Positions 7,896 through 14,972 of a stretch of 45,618 nucleotides of DNA are shown here, piece after piece. The stretch's first letter is position 1. Each line of letters starts with the position of its first letter. Location of the stretch: positions 1 to 45,618 of the forward strand of contig NZ_BMHE01000053.1 in the NCBI RefSeq assembly GCF_014640555.1, written 5' to 3'. This DNA is from Paenibacillus marchantiophytorum. GTDB lineage: Bacteria > Bacillota > Bacilli > Paenibacillales > NBRC-103111. Position numbers and translations under genes: made by a program. The notes below the pieces were generated by a model. The model did no database searches, had not been told where the DNA came from, and worked only from the letters and a program-made list of their open reading frames with translations.

Positions 7896-9481
7896 CCACC
7901 AGCAGCAAATCCACTCCAGAGGGAACGACGTTTTCCTCTACCCCACTCCATAGGGAACGTCATTCCTCTATTCTGGCATTAACCGCGTTATTTGGACCTC
8001 ACGCGGAACTCTGTTCCTCTATTTCGCTGTTTCGCCCCCGAAATGGGCAGATTCACACCAAATAACGGATCCTAGTTCCGCATGGATGCACACATCGGCC
8101 GATATGCCACATATAGCGGATCGTAGTTCCTCTTGCCACTGACGGCTGCCGCTCCCGCCCAACCAATCAGCTACTTTCCCGTACTGCTAACTCTCCGCGT
8201 TCTCCCAACCATCCATCTAACTCCACCACCAGCAGCAAACCCACTCCAGAGGGAACGTCATTCCTCTATTCTGGCATTAACCGCGCTATTTGGACCTCAC
8301 GCGGAACTCTGTTCCTCTATTTCGCTGTTCCGCCCCCGAAATGGGCAGATTCACACCAAATAACGGATCCTAGTTCCGCATGGATGTGCACATCGGTCGA
8401 TTTGCCACATATAGAGAATCGTAGTTCCTCTTACCACTGACGGCTGCCATACCGTCCAACCAATCAGCTACTTTTCCGTACTGCTAACTCTCCGCGTTCT
8501 CCCAACCATCCATCTAACTCCACCACCAGCAGCAAATCCACTTCAGAGGGAACGTCATTCCTCTATTCTGGCATTAACCGCGCTATTTGGACCTCACGCG
8601 GAACTCTGTTCCTCTATTTCGCTGTTTCGCCCCCGAAATGGGCAGATTCAGACCAAATAACGGATCCTAGTTCCGCATGGATGTGCACATCGGCTGATTT
8701 GCCACATATAGAGGATCGTAGTTCCTTTTGACGGCTGCCTCTCCCGCCCAACCAATCAGCTACTTTCCCGTACTGCTACTCTCCGCGTTCTCCCAACCAT
8801 CCATCTAACTCCACCACCAGTAGAAAATCCACTTCAGAGGGAACGACGTTTTCCTCTACCCCACTCCAGAGGGAACGTCATTCCTCTATTCTGGCATTAA
8901 CCGCGCTATTTGAACCTCACGCGGAACTCTGTTCCTCTATTTCGCTGTTCCGCCCCCGAAATGGGCAGATTCACACCAAATAACGGATCCTAGTTCCGCA
9001 TGGATGTGCACATCGGTCGATTTGCCACATATAGAGAATCGTAGTTCCTCTTGCCACTGACGGCTGCCATACCGTCCAACCAATCAGATACTTTTCCGTA
9101 CTGCTAACTCTCCGCGTTCTCCCAACCATCCATCTAACTCCACCACCAGCAGCAAATCCACTCCAGAGGGAACGTCGTTCCTCTATTCTGGCAAAAACCG
9201 CGCTAATTGGACCTCACGCGGAACTCTGTTCCTCTATTTCGCTGTTTCGCCCCCGAAGTGGGCGGATTCGCACCAAATAACGGATCGTAGTTCCGCATGG
9301 ATGTGCACATCGGCCGATCTGCCACATATAGCGGATCATAGTTCCTCTTGCCACTGACGGCTGCCTTACGCCCAAACAATCAGCTTCTTTCCCGTACTGC
9401 TAATCTCCGCGTTCTCCCAACCATCCATCTAACTCCACCACCAGTAGAAAATCCACTTCAGAGGGAACGACGTTCCTCTAC
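7896..9481 (+). repeat. Tandem array of family B (about 300-bp units)
   Basis: Five full units start at 7896, 8226, 8523, 8814 and 9143 (lengths 330, 297, 291, 329, 295), with a truncated sixth at 9438. Each begins CCACCAGCAGCAAAT or CCACCAGTAGAAAAT. Each holds several spaced modules ending in TTCC (GGAACGTCATTCC, GGAACTCTGTTCC, GGATCCTAGTTCC, ATCGTAGTTCC) and closes with a CTCCGCGTTCTCCC tail. The 330/329-bp units carry an extra 33-bp internal duplication. Short open frames here repeat with the units and lack good ribosome sites, so I do not call genes. The stretch 7702-9866 is otherwise gene-free. Confidence 0.9.
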
Positions 9482-9731
9482 CTTAAGAATTCACTCCACA
9501 ATTTCATTCTTCGTGGAGCTGCGCAGCAGCACGGGTGATTATTTTGGCAAAGACTATACAAATTGCACTAAGAAAGTCTAAGACAGCAGCAATTCGAAGC
9601 AATAAGCACTTACAGTTACCTTTTCTCAGCGCATTGAGACACTCCATCAAATCGAGTTGCTACAGCGCTTGGAAAGGAGTACCTCTCTAAACGACATTTG
9701 GGGTAATCGCTCACCACAGACCCAAAAACCT

Positions 9732-9758
9732 TTCAATCTAGCTGATTGAACGTTTTTT
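9732..9758 (+). terminator. Orphan intrinsic terminator
   Basis: TTCAATC / GATTGAA stem with a 5-base loop and six T. There is no gene upstream of it on the plus strand after ypdA; it could end transcripts from the array or an unrecognised small RNA in 9490-9730. Confidence 0.45.
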
Positions 9759-9793
9759 ATATGAAAATATTTCCCATTTTTCAAAGTTTCCTC

Positions 9794-9822
9794 TTCCAAT
9801 ACGAACGTTTGTTTGTTATAAT
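9794..9822 (+). promoter_or_regulatory. Extended -10 promoter of the SOS-box gene
   Basis: TGTTATAAT (-10 at 9817-9822, extended TG at 9814-9815) with a weak -35 (TTCCAA, 9794-9799) at 17-base spacing. LexA-like boxes lie between the -35 and -10 and just after the expected start point. Confidence 0.6.
9802..9815. promoter_or_regulatory. LexA-type box 1 (CGAACGTTTGTTTG)
   Basis: Fits the Gram-positive SOS consensus CGAACRNRYGTTYG at all but one position. It is located inside the spacer of the promoter at 9794-9822, where bound LexA would block RNA polymerase. Confidence 0.6.
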
Positions 9823-9829
9823 AAAAACA

Positions 9830-9843
9830 AGAACAAATGTTCC
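9830..9843. promoter_or_regulatory. LexA-type box 2 (AGAACAAATGTTCC)
   Basis: Perfect GAAC-N4-GTTC core, differing from CGAACRNRYGTTYG only at the two outermost bases. It lies at the expected transcription start, 28 bases centre-to-centre from box 1. Confidence 0.6.
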
Positions 9844-9866
9844 AATTAGATGAGGAGGTTGTTAAC

Positions 9867-10169
9867 ATGATGAACACTAGTCACAATTTTCGCTTTATTG
9901 AGAGAGATTATTGGTACCACAAGGCATTGTGTGACACTGACCATCTTCTTCCCGGACAGATAGATGCCATGCTCGATGAAGCACATGCCTATTACGCCGA
10001 TTATACGTTCAAGTTTTATGATGACGGATCGGTGACAATCATAGACAACGACACCAACATTCGCATTAAACCACGAGAATTAACAGGAGCTGTTTATGAC
10101 TTCTACATCCGCAAGCGTATCTACCTTATTAAAACGAACCTTATGGAGAAACAACTTCAATACGCATAA
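9867..10169 (+). CDS. Orphan protein of unknown function, probably SOS-controlled
   Basis: 100-residue soluble protein, rich in aromatic residues (RDYWYHK, AYYADYTFKFYDDG). A predicted helix is followed by a beta-rich centre (FKFYDDGSVTIIDNDTNIRI) and a basic C-terminal helix. I do not recognise a family; a distant likeness to YolD-type proteins (also SOS-linked) is only suggestive. GAGGAGG lies 8 bases before the ATG at 9867; an upstream in-frame ATG at 9837 is inside box 2 and unlikely. Two LexA-like boxes flank its -10 element. It is convergent with tag, sharing a terminator. Confidence 0.7.
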   Translation: MMNTSHNFRFIERDYWYHKALCDTDHLLPGQIDAMLDEAHAYYADYTFKFYDDGSVTIIDNDTNIRIKPRELTGAVYDFYIRKRIYLIKTNLMEKQLQYA

Positions 10170-10176
10170 GTTCTCC

Positions 10177-10227
10177 AAAAGAAAGGCCACCAAACAAGGG
10201 GGCTCCCTTATCTGATGGCCTTTTCTT
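10177..10227. terminator. Bidirectional terminator
   Basis: Stem AAAGGCCA / TGGCCTTTT enclosing an inner AAGGG / CCCTT hairpin, with A and T tracts on the two sides. It lies between the orphan gene (+) and tag (-). Confidence 0.75.
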
Positions 10228-10231
10228 CTAT

Positions 10232-10792
10232 TTACACATCGCTATATCGAAAACAAGTCTCGAAGTGATCATTCACCATTCCTACCGCTTGCATATAGGC
10301 ATAACAAATGGTTGACCCTACGAATTTGAATCCGCGCTTTTTCAAATCTTTGCTCATTGCATTTGATATTTCCGATGTTGCTGGAACTTCACTCATACTG
10401 CGCCAATGATTGCGAATCGGTTGGCCGCCTACGAATCCCCATATGTATTGATCGAACGTGCCAAACTCTTGTTGAACGTTGAGAAAAGCTTTCGCATTCT
10501 GAACAACAGCTGCGATTTTCAAGCGATTTCGTACGATTCCCGCATTTTGCAAAAGCTCTTGCATCTTGTTATCATCGTAATTCACAATGATTAACGGATC
10601 AAATTGATCGAATGCTTCACGGTAGTTCTCGCGTTTCTTCAGAATGGTATACCAACTGAGTCCTGCCTGTGCACCCTCGAGATTAAGCATCTCAAACAAA
10701 TGACGATCATCATGGACCGGTACTCCCCATTCTTGATCATGGTAATGGATATATAACGGATCTTCATTGACCCAACCGCAGCGGACAGTCAT
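10232..10792 (-). CDS. tag: DNA-3-methyladenine glycosylase I
   Basis: 186 residues, matching Tag length. The N-terminus TVRCGWVNEDPLYIHYHDQE carries the family's Cys/His zinc ligands and base-binding residues. The core has EGAQAGLSWYTILKKRENYR with the acidic/aromatic lesion pocket, and the C-terminal FKFVGSTICYAYMQAVGMVN gives the remaining ligand region. It excises 3-methyladenine from alkylated DNA. The open frame starts at 10834, but the ATG at 10792 begins at the conserved N-terminus and has AGGTGAGGTG 9 bases upstream. Its promoter contains LexA-like boxes. Confidence 0.93.
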   Translation of the reverse strand: MTVRCGWVNEDPLYIHYHDQEWGVPVHDDRHLFEMLNLEGAQAGLSWYTILKKRENYREAFDQFDPLIIVNYDDNKMQELLQNAGIVRNRLKIAAVVQNAKAFLNVQQEFGTFDQYIWGFVGGQPIRNHWRSMSEVPATSEISNAMSKDLKKRGFKFVGSTICYAYMQAVGMVNDHFETCFRYSDV

Positions 10793-10817
10793 TTCTACGT
10801 TCACCTCACCTAGATAT

Positions 10818-10831
10818 AGAACACGCGTTCT
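10818..10831. promoter_or_regulatory. LexA-type box at the tag start point
   Basis: AGAACACGCGTTCT on the plus strand: perfect GAAC-N4-GTTC core and all inner consensus positions, with only the outermost bases deviating. It lies at +1 of the tag promoter. Confidence 0.55.
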
Positions 10832-10836
10832 CATTC

Positions 10837-10865
10837 ATTATAAAACCAATACGAACACTTGTCCA
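10837..10865 (-). promoter_or_regulatory. tag promoter
   Basis: On the minus strand: -35 TGGACA (10860-10865), a 17-base spacer, and -10 TATAAT (10837-10842), five of six plus six of six consensus. The expected start point is near 10830, inside a LexA-like dyad. Confidence 0.7.
10852..10865. promoter_or_regulatory. Weaker LexA-type box over the tag -35
   Basis: CGAACACTTGTCCA has a full left half-site (CGAAC) and a degenerate right half. Because it coincides with the -35 hexamer, part of its sequence is constrained by the promoter. Centre-to-centre distance to the other box is 34 bases. Confidence 0.4.
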
Positions 10866-10873
10866 GTTCCAAA

Positions 10874-11671
10874 TTAATTAATAGGAAGACCGTAGAATTG
10901 TTGGGTATTCCGATGAATGATCACGGCTGCTGTTTCTCTTGGCACACCATGCAGCAGCGCTATCTGTTCAATAACCGCATGAATCATCTGCGGGTGTGTT
11001 TCTTGCCCTTGGAAAGGCCCTTCGAAGGGCCAAGGACCATCCGTCTCAACCATTAGTTGCGTAATTGGATAATTACGAACAAGCGTTTGTATTTCCTCTT
11101 CATACAAAACATCAGGAGTAATGGAGATCATGTAACCGGCTTGAATCATGCGTTGCACCACATGTGGAGCCCCTTTGAACCAGTGAAAATGAGCTTTGCG
11201 AATCCGATGCTTCACCAGCAGATCACAGACGATTTCCGCATCTTCATAAACCGCGTGCAGCACGACTGGTTTATCCAATTCCGCAGCCAGTTTCATGAAG
11301 CTTTCCAGTAGCGCCACATAGGGAGCAAGATTAAAGGCGTGCCCCTTTTCTTCGGCTTCAACCCGATTATAATAAGGTAAGCCGATCTCTCCAACTGCAA
11401 CCATCTCATCTGCGTGTTCGCGAATCCAAGTGAATAGTTCTTCCACTTCTACTTCATCAGGCAGCGCCTGTTCAGGATGGAAGCCATAAGCAGCGAAAAC
11501 TTTACCTTCTGCGAATGTTTTCAATCGCTTCGTCGCTTTACAAGAATCCAAATGTCTGGACACCGCAATAAGAGCTTCAATCTGGCTGTTGGCTAAATCA
11601 GAAACGATTTGCTTAGCAGAATCTTCTGTATACATATCAAGATGTATATGGGCATCAATAGCGAGAATCAT
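10874..11671 (-). CDS. TatD-family metal-dependent hydrolase
   Basis: 265 residues, a TIM-barrel amidohydrolase-like protein. Visible metal ligands: DAHIHLD (His8, His10), VGEIGLPYY (Glu), VLHAVYED (His), KAHFHWFKG (His) and VETDGPW (Asp). TatD relatives are DNases, but this branch could act on small molecules. Its ATG overlaps the stop of the ABC ATPase gene (ATGA), so it is translationally coupled and the last gene of the TPP-controlled transport operon. That context points to a role in pyrimidine/thiamine precursor salvage; this is inference. Confidence 0.85.
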   Translation of the reverse strand: MILAIDAHIHLDMYTEDSAKQIVSDLANSQIEALIAVSRHLDSCKATKRLKTFAEGKVFAAYGFHPEQALPDEVEVEELFTWIREHADEMVAVGEIGLPYYNRVEAEEKGHAFNLAPYVALLESFMKLAAELDKPVVLHAVYEDAEIVCDLLVKHRIRKAHFHWFKGAPHVVQRMIQAGYMISITPDVLYEEEIQTLVRNYPITQLMVETDGPWPFEGPFQGQETHPQMIHAVIEQIALLHGVPRETAAVIIHRNTQQFYGLPIN

Positions 11672-12432
11672 GATTGGACCTCCTGACGCAATAGACTTTG
11701 TATATGTTTACGAAGCTTGTGGAATGCGGGCTCAAGATTGACTTCCTCCTGACGCGGCCGGGCGAAAGGAACTACCAGTTCCTCCAGTATTTCGGCAGGC
11801 TTATTCGAAATCACATAGATCCGATCAGATAAGAAAAGAGCTTCCTCGATACTATGGGTCACAAATAAGATAGACCGCCTGTTCTTCTCCCAAATATTGA
11901 GCAGCCAGGCTTGCATATCTTGGCGCGTCAGCGCGTCCAATGAGCCGAAGGGTTCATCCAGGCACATGACTTCCTGCGGACTAAGCAGCGCTCTGAGAAA
12001 CGACACACGCTGCTGCATCCCGCCTGACAAGACGTGTGGCAGCTCCTGTTCGTACCCGGCAAGGCCAACCTTGGGCAGCCACTCTCTGGCTTTTGCCACC
12101 GCGTCCTGCCTTGGTACACCAGCAACCTCTTGAGCTAGTGCTACATTGGCTTCAATCGTCCGCCAGGGGAACAATGCGGGCTGCTGCGGCATGTAGCTGA
12201 TCAAGCCTTTGATGCCCGTCACCTTCGCTCCATCCAACCAAACATCGCCTGCTGTAGGCGTGACGAGACCGCCAATGATATGGAATAGGGTACTTTTTCC
12301 GCTGCCGGACGGGCCGATGATGGTCACGAACTCGCCTTCTTTTACATGCAGTGAAATATCAGATAACACGGTCACACGTTGTTTTTTGCCCGCGAATGTA
12401 TGTTGAATTCCTTGAAGTTCTAACTTATTCAT
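11668..12432 (-). CDS. ABC transporter ATPase (thiamine-precursor type, ThiZ-like)
   Basis: 254 residues with a full set of nucleotide-binding motifs: Walker A GPSGSGKST (about residues 40-48), Q-loop PQQPALFPW, signature LSGGMQQRV, Walker B VMCLDEPFGSLD and switch His in THSIEEAL. It belongs to the nitrate/sulfonate/HMP-type importer ATPases. It energises the permease encoded 18 bases upstream. Together with the ThiY-like binding protein and the TPP leader this supports import of a thiamine pyrimidine precursor. Confidence 0.88.
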   Translation of the reverse strand: MNKLELQGIQHTFAGKKQRVTVLSDISLHVKEGEFVTIIGPSGSGKSTLFHIIGGLVTPTAGDVWLDGAKVTGIKGLISYMPQQPALFPWRTIEANVALAQEVAGVPRQDAVAKAREWLPKVGLAGYEQELPHVLSGGMQQRVSFLRALLSPQEVMCLDEPFGSLDALTRQDMQAWLLNIWEKNRRSILFVTHSIEEALFLSDRIYVISNKPAEILEELVVPFARPRQEEVNLEPAFHKLRKHIQSLLRQEVQS

Positions 12433-12450
12433 GCTCGTACTCCTTCATCT

Positions 12451-13218
12451 CTAGGATGACTTCTTCGCATTCCAGCGAATGATCAGCTTCTCCAGCCCGG
12501 CAATGAACCAGAAGAACAACAAGCTTAGTATAACGATGATAAATATCGCAACAAATTCACGATCCGCACGAAAGGCCGATTTCTGTAAAATCATATAATA
12601 ACCAAGGCCAACACCGCCACCCAACCATTCCGCAATAACCGCTCCCATTACACTGTAAGTTGCTGATATTTTGAGTCCGGTAAACAGAGCCGGCAATGCA
12701 TGAGGCACCTCAAGCTTATAGAAAATTTGCCTTCTGCTAGCCCCTATCATCTGCATGTAATTATACATATTCCGATCTGTTTGCATGAAGCCATCCAGGG
12801 TAGACATCGTTACCGGGAAGAAACAAACCAGTGAAATTAATAAGATTTTAGGTAAAAGACCAAATCCAAATAAAATAATTAAAAGAGGGCCCAACGCAAT
12901 CGTAGGAACATTCTGTGAAAGAATCAACAACGGATAGAATCCGGCTTTGAGCGCGGGTATCCGGTGCAGACAACCAGCGACGACAGCGCCGCCTGTTACA
13001 CCGACAGCGAAGCCCATTAACATCAATCGCAGAGTGGCGAAGCTATGCATCCAGACGCGCGGCATATCCGTTGTACCGTCTCGCCATATCTTGAGCGGAC
13101 TCGGCAGCAGCCAACTGGCTGTTCCTCCCCAAGTCACTGCTAGCTGCCATATAAGCAACAGAAGGATGACCACGACAATAGGTGGCCATCCTGCTTTGAA
13201 CCAGCGTTGCTGTTTCAT
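12451..13218 (-). CDS. ABC transporter permease (ThiX-like)
   Basis: 255 residues with about six membrane helices, typical of the BPD_transp_1 family. The cytoplasmic EAA-like loop (GASRRQIFYKLEVPHALPAL) contacts the ATPase. The first helix (residues about 12-32) follows a short basic N-terminus. Its ATG overlaps the stop of the preceding thiamine-binding gene by one base (TAATG). It forms the channel of the TPP-regulated importer. Confidence 0.88.
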   Translation of the reverse strand: MKQQRWFKAGWPPIVVVILLLLIWQLAVTWGGTASWLLPSPLKIWRDGTTDMPRVWMHSFATLRLMLMGFAVGVTGGAVVAGCLHRIPALKAGFYPLLILSQNVPTIALGPLLIILFGFGLLPKILLISLVCFFPVTMSTLDGFMQTDRNMYNYMQMIGASRRQIFYKLEVPHALPALFTGLKISATYSVMGAVIAEWLGGGVGLGYYMILQKSAFRADREFVAIFIIVILSLLFFWFIAGLEKLIIRWNAKKSS

Positions 13219-13508
13219 TATCTGTATTTCTCCGTTAACTTGTCCATCGACGCTCCAGAGGGGTTGAAATATATTTTCACTTGGGAAATAACGTTAGGGC
13301 TGCCCATTTCAATCATTGCGGCATTCATATCCTGAATGATTGCCAGCAATTGATCCAATTCCCCTTCCATCGTTGTTTCCAACGGTGAAACGAAATATTT
13401 CACACCAGATTTCGCGATCACCTCAATCGCTCGATCGACATAAGGAATCACATCTTCATTATTTTTCGTTTTGGGAATGATTTGAATACTGACAAGTGCA
13501 TTAGCCAT
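13218..13508 (-). CDS. MTH1187/YkoF-type thiamine-binding protein
   Basis: 96 residues, matching the thiamine-binding domain family PF01910 (MTH1187/YqgV): N-terminal ALVSIQIIPK, central SGVKYFVSPLETTMEGELDQ and a C-terminal strand ISQVKIYF. Family members bind thiamine or its pyrimidine part in the cytosol as ferredoxin-like dimers or tetramers. AAGGAG 8 bases before the ATG at 13508 decides the start; the frame is open to TTG at 13526. It sits between the binding-protein and permease genes, as in YkoF-type thiamine loci. Confidence 0.88.
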   Translation of the reverse strand: MANALVSIQIIPKTKNNEDVIPYVDRAIEVIAKSGVKYFVSPLETTMEGELDQLLAIIQDMNAAMIEMGSPNVISQVKIYFNPSGASMDKLTEKYR

Positions 13509-13551
13509 GGGAATTGCTCCTTCCAATTGATCGTCTGATTTCAGTTCAAGC

Positions 13552-14586
13552 TTATTTCGCAGCAGCTGGCAAGAAATTGTTCGTAAAAGCAGCGTCTACA
13601 TCCAGGTTTTTCTCCAGAAGCTTATGCTCCAGCATCCAATTCGCATAATTTTCCCAGACTGCCCGTTTTTGTTCACCCCAACGCGGGGCATCATCCTGGT
13701 AACGTGTGCTAAGCCATTTTTGGCTAGCAAGCACAAGCTTTTTATCCAAGTCGGGAACAGCTTTGATCAAAATGTTCGCCGCATCCTCAGGCTTGCTGAT
13801 TGCGAATTGATAGCCCTTGGTCGCTGCTGCCATGAAGGCTTTCACGACTTCTGGTTTTTCTTTGATCATTTTCTCATTCGTTGCCAGAACCGGCGTGTAA
13901 TAATCCAGTTTATCGGAGTATTTATTCAAATAAATCATATTTAGCGGCTCTCCACGCAGCTCGGCATCCACGCCTGTCCAAGCGTAGTATATCCAAGCGA
14001 AATCAATATCACGTTTCACCGCTGTGAAGTAATCAGCTTCACCAATATTAACAATCTTCACTTTGCTCGGATCCGCTTTCTCTGATTGCATTAGAGATTC
14101 AATCATAGCATTTTCAGCTGGAGCGCCCCAACCACCGTATGTTTTATTCTCAAAATCCTTCGGCGATTTGACGTTCTTCGCCACCGGTGAAGCAAATCCT
14201 GATGTATTATGTTGGATCACTGCGGCAAGCGAAACCAAAGGAACACCTTGGATACGACCTTGTGTAATGCTCTCTTGATAACTAACCCCGAATTCAGCAG
14301 CTCCTGAAGCGATCATCGTATCTGCGCCGCCCTCTCCGGGAGCGATGATTTGCACATTCAAACCTTCTTGTTCGAAAAAGCCTTGATCTTTAGCCACGTA
14401 CAGTCCCGTATGATTCGTATTCGGCGTCCAGTCCAAAACCACCTTAATATTCGTCAATGCCTTGGCCGGTTTAGCAGATTCCGTTGCTTTGGCCGATTCC
14501 GTCGGTTTCACGGCCTCATTGCCACACCCTGCCAACGCGACAGACAGACTTACCAGCATCCATGGTGCGATTTTCTTCCAGTTCAT
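13552..14586 (-). CDS. ThiY-like substrate-binding lipoprotein (NMT1/THI5 type)
   Basis: 344 residues. A signal peptide with lipobox ALAGC at about residues 17-21 would anchor it outside the membrane. The mature part starts with IKVVLDWTPNTNHTGLYVA, the hallmark of pyrimidine-precursor-binding NMT1/THI5-like proteins such as ThiY, followed by the phosphate/glycine-rich PGEGGADTMI. The likely ligand is a formyl-aminopyrimidine or HMP. GAGGGG lies 9 bases before the ATG. It is the first gene after the TPP leader, so expression should fall when TPP is plentiful. Confidence 0.88.
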   Translation of the reverse strand: MNWKKIAPWMLVSLSVALAGCGNEAVKPTESAKATESAKPAKALTNIKVVLDWTPNTNHTGLYVAKDQGFFEQEGLNVQIIAPGEGGADTMIASGAAEFGVSYQESITQGRIQGVPLVSLAAVIQHNTSGFASPVAKNVKSPKDFENKTYGGWGAPAENAMIESLMQSEKADPSKVKIVNIGEADYFTAVKRDIDFAWIYYAWTGVDAELRGEPLNMIYLNKYSDKLDYYTPVLATNEKMIKEKPEVVKAFMAAATKGYQFAISKPEDAANILIKAVPDLDKKLVLASQKWLSTRYQDDAPRWGEQKRAVWENYANWMLEHKLLEKNLDVDAAFTNNFLPAAAK

Positions 14587-14621
14587 TCCTAGTTTCCCCT
14601 CTCGTCTTTACATCCAACCAC

Positions 14622-14648
14622 AAGAAAAAGCTCCCGTTATCCGGGAGC
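14622..14648 (-). terminator. Second leader terminator before the ThiY-like gene
   Basis: GCTCCCG / CGGGAGC stem (14630-14636 with 14642-14648), 5-base loop, then a T-rich tail on the minus strand. It lies only about 40 bases before the start codon. Its GCTCCCGG could also pair with the CCGGGAGC at the 5' edge of the aptamer, offering an alternative fold. Confidence 0.75.
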
Positions 14649-14711
14649 GCCATAAGTAGAAAATGATAAACCCTATCGAAGCTTGACCGAAAGGACGTGC
14701 ATTTGTGTGAA

Positions 14712-14737
14712 TTCTCTACGCTGGCATTACCATAGAT
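14712..14737 (-). promoter_or_regulatory. 3' half of a second TPP aptamer (remnant)
   Basis: On the minus strand GGTAATGCCAGCGTAGAGAA matches the 3' arm of the TPP riboswitch almost perfectly and is very similar to the arm of the intact aptamer at 14816-14835. The 5' half (CTGAGA region) is absent; the space is taken by a terminator hairpin. Confidence 0.6.
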
Positions 14738-14738
14738 A

Positions 14739-14777
14739 CAAAAAAGCCGCAAAAGACAAAATCGTCTCGTGCGGCTT
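14739..14777 (-). terminator. First leader terminator of the TPP riboswitch
   Basis: AAGCCGCA / TGCGGCTT (14770-14777 with 14744-14751), with an inner GAC/GTC stem and a six-T run on the minus strand. It is about 40 bases downstream of the intact aptamer and the likely expression platform. A long palindromic hairpin (14790-14811) lies between. Confidence 0.8.
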
Positions 14778-14814
14778 ATACGTTGACATTAGTACACTAA
14801 TTAGTTGTACTATC

Positions 14815-14902
14815 ATTCTCTGCGCTAGCATTACCTAGATCAGATCGAACGGTCAGCGGTATATCCCGCACTCTCAGCCTGACTAATCAAGCTCCCGGTT
14901 GG
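14815..14902 (-). promoter_or_regulatory. TPP riboswitch (THI element)
   Basis: On the minus strand the order is GGGAGC, CAGGCTGAGAGTGCGGG, ATACCGCTGACCG, then GATCTGATCTAGGTAATG and CTAGCGCAGAGAA. This matches the conserved TPP aptamer, including CTGAGA and the 3' GGTAATGC..GCG..GAGAA arm. It precedes a thiamine-precursor transport operon, and terminators follow, so TPP binding most likely causes early termination. Confidence 0.92.
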
Positions 14903-14926
14903 TGGTTATTCAATTCACATAAGAGA

Positions 14927-14955
14927 AATATACCCCTACTTATTGAATTAAGCAA
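14927..14955 (-). promoter_or_regulatory. Promoter of the TPP-controlled operon
   Basis: Minus strand -35 TTGCTT (14950-14955), 17-base spacer, -10 TATATT (14927-14932). The start point would be near 14920, about 20 bases before the aptamer, so the whole riboswitch is transcribed. Confidence 0.6.
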
Positions 14956-14972
14956 GCTTACCTTTTAAATTA

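Noticed and set aside
7814..8363. Open frames of 76-83 codons with nearly identical ends inside the tandem array
   Set aside because: They recur because the DNA unit recurs, break in other units, and lack ribosome sites; they follow the repeat rather than encode a protein family.
7896..9481. Possible CRISPR array
   Set aside because: Units are about 300 bp and similar along their whole length; there are no short constant repeats with unique 30-40 bp spacers and no cas genes.
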